Assembly (NCBI RefSeq): GCF_023101765.2
Contig: NC_064217.1
Coordinates: 11,567,788 to 11,631,787, forward strand
Source: Spodoptera frugiperda
Lineage: Eukaryota; Arthropoda; Insecta; Lepidoptera; Noctuidae
Length of the DNA: 64,000 nucleotides
Direction of reading: 5' to 3'
The position numbers and the translations under genes were made by a program. Under the pieces are notes generated by a model. It made no database searches, was not told the DNA's origin, and saw only the letters and a list, made by a program, of their open reading frames with translations. The first letter of the stretch is position 1, and every line of letters starts with the position of its first letter. Shown here in pieces: positions 25,701-35,053 of this stretch.

Positions 25701-27378
25701 AAATAATAAAGTTTATTTGAGTTTTTTTTTTGAAGAAATATGTTTTAGTTCTGTTTACTTAGTACATAAGAAAAATATGTCAATTTTGAAGGCTGTTTTG
25801 TATGAGACTGATAGTCAAGTTAAATATATAATTAACAAGTTATAACATGATATGATTGTTTCATTATATCCTCTATTTTGAAAACAAAATATAATCTTTA
25901 TAGGTTTTCATAGAAAAAAAATAAATGACAGCAGTTCAAACTATCGGTCTGTGAGACCGCGAGCGAGTATAGCTGTAACAAAAAATCACGCGAGTATAGG
26001 AAGGTTAACTTCGGTGTTAAAATCTTAAATAATATCAAACACAAAAAATATATATTTTCAAAACCTTATTAAATGATCTTAAAAATTCATCATCAGATTT
26101 TGAGCAATTAACCCACAGACAGACCCCAGACATTATACACGTATAATATGAATTAAGATGAACCTCTTATCTATAAATCAGCTAAAAGTGATTAACACAA
26201 TTGTTTTTTTTTCGAATATAGGTAGTCAAAGTTCTTGATTATTCACTTCTGTTGACATACCTCCCTCCTGTAGACACTACGTCTACAGTAAAGATGTCTA
26301 CAGGAGAGACACATTTTTATAAATCAAAGATGGCAGCCTTCCATTAGAGGTTAGAATTTAAGTAATGTAATATTTGCAAACCGCGCCCACATATGCACTT
26401 ACTATCTATGTTTTTATATATTTGCAAAGGTTACTTAGTCAGGTATCCTAGTCACAGGAAAGACACACTGATCTCGACTGAAAAATTGTGTATTTGAATA
26501 ATATAAAGAGTTTCTCTTATCACACGCACTTTACGTAAAATTACAACCGAGCAAATGACAGAGAATGCAATGCTACCAACACAAGAGACAAAATAAAAAC
26601 GATGCCTTCATCTTTAGCAAATTTAGGCTCATTTTATTTGTCTACAGAAGTAGACCCAAAATTTGTGAACATCATTTTTATGACGTTTAATTCAAAATTA
26701 AGTTTTATATATTTTTTTATTCGTTATGTTATGAATATTTGATAATATGACTGATGTAATAAAACGAATTAAAAGTATCAAAAGTATCTGTATATATTTT
26801 TAATTATCACTTGAACTCAACTACCTGCCATCCGAACAGTCTACAGAAGGGGATCTTTTCAGATTCAAAAGCGAGAAAAATGAAATAAATTTCGGTTAAG
26901 CTGATTTTTTTATGATCCAGAAAAAGATTTCCAGACGAAATAATTATTAAAGCGATTTAATGTTGATATGATATTTAAATAACGGTTTTTAAGTTGTATG
27001 AACATTTTTTTCTCCTTTTGTGTTTGACCCGTATACGTTGGCGTGTTCCATAAAAACAATTACCGCGTAATGTCGTACTCTGAGAAATTTTTAAGATTAC
27101 TTGAAACTATAACTTAGTGTCGATTTCGTTCTGAAGATAATTGCTAAGGACTGGAATACTTAAGTTATCATTAAATTAATCTGATTACGGTACTGTGCCC
27201 ATGGTATGAGTTTGCTTTACGTTTAACGTAAACGAAACAACAGAGCGCTTAGATTGACCGGTTCGAATAAATATTCATACAAAACAAGAAAATAGACACT
27301 TACACCACTGATAATTCCGACTATTATACATCCTATGTTTAACGGCACCCCAAAACAACATTTTTCCGACGTGCACAT
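19787..27378 (-). CDS. four-helix membrane protein, gene B (188 aa, 4 coding exons)
   Basis: In coding order on the minus strand the exons are 27304-27378, 22388-22603, 21674-21809 and 19787-19926 (stop TAA). All junctions are GT-AG, with phases 0, 0 and 1, exactly as in gene A. The 188-residue product begins MCTSEKCCF and has a Gly-Cys-Ile-Ile motif at the start of the first membrane segment. Likely membrane segments are near residues 16-46, 72-97, 101-130 and 134-158. The C-terminal tail is hydrophilic and acidic and ends DDNLDSL. The frame stays open upstream to another ATG at 27435, but the start at 27378 puts the shared motif at the same depth as in gene A. Intron 1 (4.7 kb) has collected a transposon ORF fragment, a piggyBac-type MITE and SINEs. 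It looks like a diverged, inverted paralogue of gene A; function unknown, possibly the same LAPTM4/pasiflora-like group. Confidence 0.85.
20343..20803. mobile_element. MITE, family I, long copy
   Basis: Ends AAGGTAAGCGTCCACA and its reverse complement TGTGGACGCTTACCTT enclose 460 bp with repeated CGCACGCATCG-like text near both ends. Related copies are at 39095-39200 and 48993-49172. Confidence 0.7.
20948..21590 (+). repeat. SINE S1 interrupted by two insertions
   Basis: The tRNA head (TGCCTCGTTAGTCGAGTGGG, box B GGGTTCAATTC) runs to 21031. The foldback MITE at 21032-21244 follows, then the SINE body to about 21298. A LINE-tail fragment (21299-21465) precedes the remaining body to 21590. Confidence 0.7.
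21032..21244. mobile_element. 213-bp foldback MITE with TA target site, inside a SINE
   Basis: Inverted arms of about 58 bp begin AGGTGCGT and contain GGGGTAAGATCGGC and GGGGTAAGAACGTAC. Flanking TA at 21030-21031 and 21245-21246 fits a Tc1/mariner-type target. Removing it restores the SINE sequence GTATTACTGGG, so it inserted after the SINE. Confidence 0.82.
22780..22915. repeat. dispersed repeat (TCTACTGTAGATCCTG type), copy 1
   Basis: GTTTTCATGGTTGTATCTAC and GGCGGGCTAGCCCAAT-like text recur at 47275-47395. Confidence 0.55.
22965..23070. repeat. short dispersed repeat, family G, copy 1 (gene B intron 1)
   Basis: GTCGCCTAGTGGTCGAAATT and the following ATACGATTTAATTTACAATA occur in reverse complement at 48875-48965. 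Confidence 0.6.
23970..24120 (+). repeat. SINE S1, 3' part (gene B intron 1)
   Basis: Body from GTCTGGAATTGTGCC to CTACCCCTTCGGGGAT, directly abutting a family S3 copy. Confidence 0.7.
24121..24372 (-). repeat. repeat family S3 (gene B intron 1)
   Basis: GGCACGAATGGGCCGGGTCG through CAACGCACTTGTAACGCCTC, joined to a SINE S1 tail at its left. Confidence 0.75.
24649..25345 (-). pseudogene. C-terminal fragment of a transposon-encoded protein, in-frame stop
   Basis: A minus-strand frame from about 25345 to 24649 reads IIWHYSERGHGKGAPDGVGG near its start, then a Cys-containing stretch LSCLVCPPHQVCPH, a Ser/Pro-rich end and a basic KPQKKR. One in-frame TAA at 24874-24876 interrupts it; the frame continues after it to TAG at 24649. 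The GHGKG.PDGVGG block is one I associate with transposon-encoded proteins dispersed in insects, but I cannot name the superfamily. It lies in gene B intron 1, next to the piggyBac-type MITE. Confidence 0.6.
25386..26008. mobile_element. piggyBac-type MITE with TTAA target site
   Basis: TTAA at 25386-25389 and 26005-26008 brackets perfect 16-bp inverted ends CCTTCCTATACTCGCG. Inside are subterminal copies of CGAGTATAG and three near-copies of the palindrome GGTCTGTGAGACC (about 25411, 25571 and 25943). No transposase is encoded. TTAA duplication is diagnostic of the piggyBac superfamily; the lack of an ORF makes it non-autonomous. Confidence 0.85.
27205..27275. repeat. foldback MITE, family F, left arm only
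   Basis: ATGAGTTTGCTTTACGTTTA then a diverged GAGCGCTTAGATTGACCGG; it abuts the donor end of gene B exon 1. Confidence 0.55.
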
Positions 27379-28454
27379 TGTTTCACAGTTCACACACAAC
27401 ACTAGTTTATTCTCCAATGCCTGCTTTTCAAGCACTGCCCAACAGGATAAACTCGAACTTAATCCCTTCCACTCCCCTCCACAGCAAATATATCATAGCT
27501 ACTTAAAACAAATAAATATAAATTATAATATAAACACAAGACTTCGTGAAATTCAATCCATTGTGCATAGTGTGACAAAAATTGTGCAGGGACGCATTTA
27601 GGCTAGCGTTTCAGGGTTTTTTTTGTCAAAGTCAGTTCATTTCGTGTGTTATGGTTATGTCTCAATAACCGCACTTTTGAAAATTAAGAATGAAGCAGAA
27701 TGTACATTGCATGCATCTACATTGTACCATTTAAACAAGTTATATAAAAAATATTTTTTTATGTTCATTTTAGTGGTGATACTGCATGGTCATCAAAATT
27801 AAGAGTATGTACCAAATATCAGATCGGACATCAGGAAAGGGGTTAAATGCCAATTACTAAATTGACCCAAACAAATAAGCAGGTCAAGCTAAATAAAACC
27901 GTTTAAAAAACCGGTCACGGTTTCTTTTACCCTGGGGGGTAACTTTTTTTCCAAACTTTAAGACCAAAGAAATATTAATATTCCTGCGCTTTGTTCTGGA
28001 TTCCTATTTAGTTATAGAACTTAGGTCAAAGAAATCCGATCTTACTGATATTCCTATCACACTCTCCAAAACAGCACATGCGTCTTTTTTCTAATATTTT
28101 TGGTCGTTTTCGAGCACCAATTCCAACCCTGTACCCTCAAGTGGCGTTTTTACAAGCTAAACAAACTTATCGGGCAAGCAGACTTGGATTGTTTATAATA
28201 AGTTGAGGGGGCTCTTCTTAGGACACACTTAGAAATGTTGTGAGCCCTTGTTAAGAAGTACTTTTAACCTTTATACACAATAAATAATACAAAGTATCAC
28301 GATGTAGGTCCACCAGGCATCTTTAACCGACTTCAAAAAAAGAGGTTCTCAGTTTGACCTGTAAGTATGTACCTATGTGTGTACGTTTGTGCGCGATTCT
28401 CTCGCGTTTGGCTCAACTGATTATGATTCCGTTTTCAGCATGGTATTTTTTAGA

Positions 28455-28640
28455 CACTAATATATGATTTTCTCCTGTGTCGTCGGTGCATTTAAAAACA
28501 TACAATTTCACATACACGTGACACGCAAACCCGGAACAACTATATTACACAAAGGGTTGTTCCGTGTGGGAATCGGACCCGTGACACGTTGGCATGGCAG
28601 CCAACAACCTAACCTATGCGTTAACCGTGCAGTCGATATG
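28455..28640 (-). repeat. tRNA-headed SINE, family S4
   Basis: Minus-strand body and a diverged head (GTGTGGGAATCGGACCCG on the plus strand). Confidence 0.68.
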
Positions 28641-28807
28641 CAATAAATATACATACATACTATAAGTTATGTGTCGCGACTGGACAGCATCGAACCTCTT
28701 TTCTTAGAATGCACAATGTTTTGTTTCGTTTGCCATTTGATACAGGGAGAACTTGACTATACTACGACTAATGGTGGCCATTTACGTTAGATTTTACACG
28801 ACTGTAT

Positions 28808-28968
28808 TACCCCTTTTTTAAGCGGGGACAATCATCCAATGACTACTCTCGCCAGGGCGAGGCGAGAAGGAGTGTCAGACTCTTACTGACTAAAGCCACC
28901 CAGTTCCTACTCCTGCTTGTCGAATCGGAGCCCCGGTAAACCCGCTAGGTAGTCCGCAGCTCCGTACG
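28808..28968 (-). repeat. repeat family S2
   Basis: CAATCATCCAATGACTACTC through CTAGGTAGTCCGCAGCTCCG. Confidence 0.75.
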
Positions 28969-30471
28969 GTTTTGCTACATGCACAACTATACAGACATAA
29001 TCAACTTATATTACTACCTATACCTATACTGAGAACTACTACTACAGTTTTCCCCCGTACATGCTAGGATTTGCATGCAGTTATACATGTAAGGGCAAAA
29101 CGTATAGGGGAATACAACATCATCGTCACTAAAGGTATATACATATACATTATATACATTACAAAATAAAGGTTCAGTCACAGAAGACCTGCGTAAAACA
29201 ACACTTACATGTGAGTGAGTGTATCGGGGGACTTTCTTCCTATTGGAGGGGGACATCTGGCTGAGCAGGCATCGCATTTGTAACTCCTCTGGTGATCCGT
29301 CTGTACGTTGGAAAATAAAAGAAAAGAATATTAAATACGGTACCTAATTAAATACTAAAACTTTTTTTTGAAGAGAACCACCTTCAATTTTCTTTACCAC
29401 AATAGTTTTATTAAGTCAGATAATATCCCTAAATCCTTCACCTAATTCTGAAAAATACTATGCTAAAAACTACATTAAAATCGGTTTAGCTAAACGCGAG
29501 ATAATCGCTCACAAACATACATATATAGGTATACCAGGTCGAACTCAAAATCTCCTTTTTTGAAGTCGGTTAAAATGCGTGGTACCTTTCTTCATTTACT
29601 ATGTAGACATCATACATACATACATACATACGGACCTAAAGACCTAAATGTCCATCAAAATGTTGGATATTTAATAGTCAGTTCTTAAGTGCACATTCCT
29701 ATATGATCTCACAATAGTTTCTCTACTCTTGCTCTCGCTTCGTCGCGCTTGTCAATACAAAGAAAAGTTTTTTTTTCTTATAACCCAACGCGCAACGGCA
29801 ACGTACCGTTTTGTATTTCATAGTTTTGCTCTCATTTTACAATATCGGTAGTCGGCAGAAATAACTGGTTGGTTTTTTATAGAAAATACTAGTGTTTTTT
29901 TTTTTATTCATCGAATACAATCTTTATGTTCTAGAATCGTAAACATAGCCAGTATAAAACTGCAGATAACATCATGTTATGGGTGGACTTCAGACTTTAT
30001 TAGTCCATAGTTTCCATAAACCTTTCATCCGTACAAGAAGACAGAGTATTTAATTACTTTATCTCGTAAAGTGCTGTGTCTTGTATTCTATAAATTTCAA
30101 TTAAAAAAATCGAAGTGACTCGATCGCGGTCTGCCCATATCATTGGTTGTGGATATAATTCTCGACCAATGATGGGCGAGAATGAATTTGATCCATTTGA
30201 CATTTTGTTTTTCTATTCTATTCAGTTCATCCACTGGTGGCTGTCATATATCCATGTTTTTAGCATCTAAATTATAATGAAATCGTCCAATTAAATACCA
30301 CGAACTATTAACGAGATTATTAATATTTTAAAAGCTCTTACAGAAAAAAATATGAACTCAAAATACAAGGAAAGGGCATCCTATGATATCATAACAAATA
30401 GGTATAGGTATAGTCGATCCTGGTTACCTAATTCAAACTTTAGATAATTCGTAGCTCTCTATAATTCGAAG

Positions 30472-31069
30472 GAGTAAGTAGTCAACTCGGACCACATACC
30501 TACGGCCCATTTGGGACGAGTTGGGGAAATTAAAAATAAATTAAGTTTTTAGTGGTCAACTCGTCCCACTATTTTTTTTGTATGGATCTTTAAACTTTAT
30601 CAATGTTTGGTACAGTTAGCAACACAATATTAAAAATATTTTTTTCTTTACTTTCGTTTTGTTCATATATTATTTCGTATTAAAAAATCCTGACGAAGTA
30701 AGAACCTCCTTTGTTTAGTGTCGGTTAAATAATTTATTACCTAATTTTTTTTTAGCAATCGCACAAATTCATGTTTTAACCATAATTACTAAGCATAGTA
30801 AACATGTGTGGCTTAAACAATGGTCATGGCGGTCACTTATGAAGTAAATGATAACATAGATAGAATTAAGTTCCTAGAAAATCTTCTGTTTTCAACAAAG
30901 TAATAGAACTTTATTATTTCCACGCTAACCCTTTTGCTACTGACTGTACCTTATCACATTGTAATAGTGACGTGGGACGAGTTGACCACTAAAAATATTA
31001 TATTATTTAATTTTCTGCAACTCGTCCCAAATGGGCCGTAGGTATGTGGTCCGAGTTGACTACTTACTC
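30472..31069. mobile_element. hAT-like MITE, 598 bp, long terminal inverted repeats
   Basis: The first 52 bases (starting GAGTAAGTAGTCAACTCGG) recur as a perfect reverse complement at the right end. A second inverted block around AGTGGTCAACTCGTCCCAC follows inside each arm. Flanks are ATTCGAAG (30464-30471) and ATTCGTAG (31070-31077), an 8-bp duplication with one mismatch, as hAT elements make. No ORF of note is present. Confidence 0.8.
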
Positions 31070-31390
31070 ATTCGTAGTTATCACGAGTCCCCTAGAAAAT
31101 CTCTTTAGTTATATTTTGAAATAAATCAATACATTTTTTCACACTTGGTAATTCAAACGAAAAAAACAACTTCTACATTTAACAAATTGATTAGTTAATT
31201 TGAACTTATCGGCATCAAAATCTTGTATCAATTCTAAGTAGGAGAAAAAAAGGACAGAAAGCAGCGGCGAACACAAATTTTAAATTTCGAACCATTTGAT
31301 ATTTTTTTAACGTTGATAAGTCTGCGTTTGGCTACCAGATATTTTATTATTAAGATAAACTCTTTGTTTTTTCGATAATAAGTTTCTAAA

Positions 31391-33035
31391 TATTCTACAT
31401 CAAAACATTGCAGGTCTTATAAATAAATCAGATATATTAACTATTCATTTAGATGAGCTCAAGGAGAAAAAAGTAGACATCGATGTAATATGTATCACCG
31501 AACATTTCATGTTAGCCGGTCATGAACAAGTGTTTAACATACACAACTACACTCTTGCCTCAACTTACAGTCGTACACAGACCAAAAGAGGTGGAGCTTG
31601 CATAATTGTAAATAATATTCATAAGTTTAGAGAACTCCCTCAATTAAGTAAATTATCTATTAATAATGTTATAGAGTGTTGTGCAATTGAACTGATAGAA
31701 TCTAGGATTGTTGTTATTTGTGTGTATAGAGTACCCAAACATAATAATTTGAATCTATTCTTTCAAAGATTAGAGGAAATTCTTGTACATGCTTCTAAAA
31801 TTAAATCCAATAATACTATTTTGGCCGGTGACTTCAATATTGATGTCTTGAAGTGCAATAATGTAACTCTAGATTTTGAATGTTTACTATTGAATTACAA
31901 TTTTAAACTAGCGCTAAAACAACCTACAAGAAAAATAAGTAACACATGTATAGATAACTTTGCCCATAATTTTCAGAGACAATGCGAAACAAATATACTA
32001 GAACTTGGCATGTCGGACCATACAGCACAATTAATTAAAATCCCGGTCAAAAAAATGCTAAGACTAAAACATTGGTATAAGATTATGCGAGATTATAATA
32101 TTGATAATATACAGAAATTTAAAACATGTATACAAAGCTTGTCTTTCAGTGATGTATATGAAACTGAAGACCCAACACTAGCATATAGTAATTTCATAGA
32201 TACATTTAAACTATTCTTCGATTTATGCTTTCCGATAAAAAAAGTATTAGTGAGAGTAAACAATAAACCGAAATGGTTATCGCGTGGAATCAAAATGTGT
32301 TCTAAAAAGAAAAAAGAGATGTTATGGAGTTATAGACGTAAACCCACACTTGAAAATAAATATAATTATAAGAACTACTCGAAAAAAATGAAAAAAATTA
32401 TAAACTTAACAAAACGGGCTCAGAATAATTATAAAATAAATATATCAACTAATAAAAGTAAATCAACATGGCAAATAATTAATAATAACAAAACATCTAC
32501 ACCAAAGGAATCGATTGATAAAATAAAGTTTAATAACACTTATATCCAAAATCCTTCAGATATAGCGAACGCGTTTAATAAATATTTTATTGAAAAAGTA
32601 AAACCTACCGTTGGTGCGGGAAAGCAATCTACGAGATTGATTAATCACAATACAGATTCCATGTTCATGTCGCCTTGTCTACCTAATCAGATATTAAGAA
32701 TTATTAATAATTTAAGAAACACAAATAGTGTCGGTTATGATGGAATACCCACTAAAATAATTAAATCAGTGGATAAGGGTATTGCATGCCACTTAAGTCA
32801 TATAATAAACCTTTGTATAGCGAACGGTACATTCCCAAATGGCCTAAAACTTACCATAATAAAACCATTGCATAAAAAAGAGGATAAATTTTTAATGGAG
32901 AACTACCGACCAATAGCTTTAATACCTATATTCTCTAAAATATTTGAAAAATACTTTTATATTGAAATCAATAGATATTTAGAAAAACATAAGATTTTAT
33001 GTGATAATCAAAAGGGTTTTAGGCAAAAAAAATAA
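31391..33035 (+). pseudogene. LINE ORF, endonuclease and start of reverse transcriptase
   Basis: The frame is open from about 31365, and the annotatable methionine is at 31509. The endonuclease block starts near HQNIAGLINK, with GGACII, GDFNIDVL and the terminal SDH (MSDHTAQ) residues of an APE-type nuclease. Reverse-transcriptase block 0-2 follows, with VGYDGIPTK and YRPIALIPIFSKIFEK. The frame is lost at a run of eight A after GFRQKK; the rest continues one frame over in the next ORF. Confidence 0.85.
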
Positions 33036-34239
33036 TATAAACATGGCAGTATACGACTTCTTATACAATGTATACACACATGTAGACAGATCCTTGCCTG
33101 TCTGTTCTATATATTGCGATATGTCCCAAGCGTTTGACTGCGTAGATCATAATATTTTAGTCAACAAACTCTCGGCATACGGTATACGTGGTAATGTATT
33201 GGAGTTAATAAGGTCGTATTTAACAGATCGTCAACAAATAACGGAAGTAACAAAGTTTAATCCAAAAACTAAAAGCGAACAGATATTTACATCTCATAAG
33301 CGTAGTGTATGTTATGGCGTTCCTCAAGGTAGTGTATTAGGTCCCCTCCTGTTCTTATTATACATAAATGACCTACCGTCGGCAACTACAGAACCTATGG
33401 TCCTTTTTGCTGACGATAGCACAATAACTGTAAAATGTAAAGATCCAAATAATTACAACCTCGAAATTAATAATTCATTATCAAATATAATTGATTGGCT
33501 TAATAATAATAATTTAAAAATTAATCTTAAAAAAACTAGTATAATGCACTTTAAACAGCGGGAAAACATAACAAATTCATTGCCGGTTAACCTAATGTAT
33601 AACGAGTATACTATTCAAGAAGTAGATACAACTCGATTCTTGGGTTTAACTATTGATAGGCAACTCAATTGGAAAAATCATATTGACGGAATAAGTAAAA
33701 GAGTTAGTAAGTCAGCATATGCCCTATATAAGTTAGCCCCTACAGTCAGCACGGAAACTCTGCTCACAGCATATTACGGTCTTGTCGAATCAGTACTTAG
33801 GTTTGGAATAATCTTCTGGGGAAATTCAACTCATAAAGATATAATCTTCAAACAACAAAAACGTTGCATTAGATCTATGTTCGGAATAAAAAGTATGGAT
33901 AGTTGTAAGCCGCTATTTACCAAACACAAAATTTTAACACTTCCATCTTTATATATCCTTGAAGTTGCATTGTTTGTCAGAAATAACCTACATTTGTTTC
34001 CGCGTCTGTCTGAATATCATGTCAGAAATCGACGCAAAAATAACATTTGCATTCATCCCTCTAGAACTGCATTGTTGCACAAAAGCATAATATGTTTAGG
34101 TCCTAAAGTTTATAATAAAATACCTAAATCCATACAAGAGCTAAATTTAAATTTGTTTAAAACTAAACTAAAAAAATTGTTGTATAAGAAATGTTATTAT
34201 AGCTTAGAAGATTTTTTAAATGATAAATTAGATTTTTAA
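33001..34239 (+). pseudogene. LINE ORF continuation, reverse transcriptase catalytic part
   Basis: It carries the reverse-transcriptase palm: SQAFDCVDH, QGSVLGPLLF, the catalytic FADDS box and FLGLTID. The usual C-terminal region of Jockey/CR1-type elements follows, ending in FLNDKLDF. The first residues overlap the preceding ORF, and one frameshift in an A-run near 33022-33030 separates them. Apart from this the 412 codons are intact. Confidence 0.85.
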
Positions 34240-34899
34240 TAATTGATATTTTTTTAATAATTTTGTAATATAATTTAAGAATATAATAATTTTTATTAAT
34301 TTCTAACTTTTGTTGCTTGTGATTACCTATTATTGGAATATCTTACATTGTTTTTGTTTAAGTTTAATAATTTTATATAATTCTTTGTATGCTTAAGGTT
34401 TAAAACTATAAATATTTGTACGCCTAGACGGCATAACATGTAGCTCATATACCTACTCTACCACCATTGCATGTATTCCTTATATGTAATATCACTCATG
34501 TTAATGCAAATAAACATTATCTTTATCTTTATCTTTATCTTTATCTGATATTTTAACACAGATACCGTATTTATTATATTAAGATTTTATTATTAAATCT
34601 TTGACTGCGAATAGAAAACTGTTGAAGGCAAATCCTCGGCCACCGGTAACCACCACGGCGTTCAATGTATTAAGATATTTTTTTTACATTTGGTAATTCG
34701 AAATATTTGAAGAGTCCCTCCAGTTTCGAATTAAATTAACAAGAATCGACTGTAGATACATAAACGTAAACAAATGACTACCTCTACAATAGAGTACCTA
34801 TATACAAATACATATACATATAAGTTAAGTAGGTACCTATATCACATTCAATTCATTATCTTTATTCTCTCTATGATACCATCTCGCGTGTTGTTTGTT

Positions 34900-35053
34900 G
34901 ACTTCGAGCCGGTACTCCAACGCGCATGCGCGCTCAGTATGCTCGCGCGCACGTCTCACTCAAGTCTTGTGCCCACGTGACCAATTTTTTTATTAATCTA
35001 TGATTTTATCAGTTTAATTTTATAGTGTTTGTTATTGAAAATATAGTGTCATT
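34900..35053 (+). promoter_or_regulatory. AOX: probable aldehyde oxidase promoter and 5' UTR
   Basis: A locally GC-rich block with a palindromic CGCGCATGCGCGC core, a further GCGCGCACG stretch, an E-box CACGTG and a nearby CCAAT sits 70-140 bp before the first ATG, in otherwise AT-rich DNA. CACG-containing cores could serve a bHLH-PAS-type xenobiotic response, but that is speculation; no TATA box is evident. Confidence 0.35.

Larger units (their letters stand above)
27379..31337. other. gene-free stretch between gene B and the LINE
   Basis: Contains an S4, an S2 and the hAT-like MITE. The rest is AT-rich with short dispersed-repeat text (for example GACTTCAAAAAAAGAGG near 28330 and its inverse near 29560). 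No exon recognised. The gene B promoter should lie just right of 27378. Confidence 0.5.
31347..34546 (+). mobile_element. Jockey/CR1-like non-LTR retrotransposon, 5'-truncated
   Basis: The element carries an endonuclease plus reverse transcriptase and ends in (TTTATC)n. It is bordered by the 9-bp direct repeat GATATTTTA at 31338-31346 and 34547-34555, read here as the target-site duplication. No gag-like first ORF is present, so the 5' end is lost. It lies between gene B and aldehyde oxidase, in sense with the latter. Confidence 0.88.
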
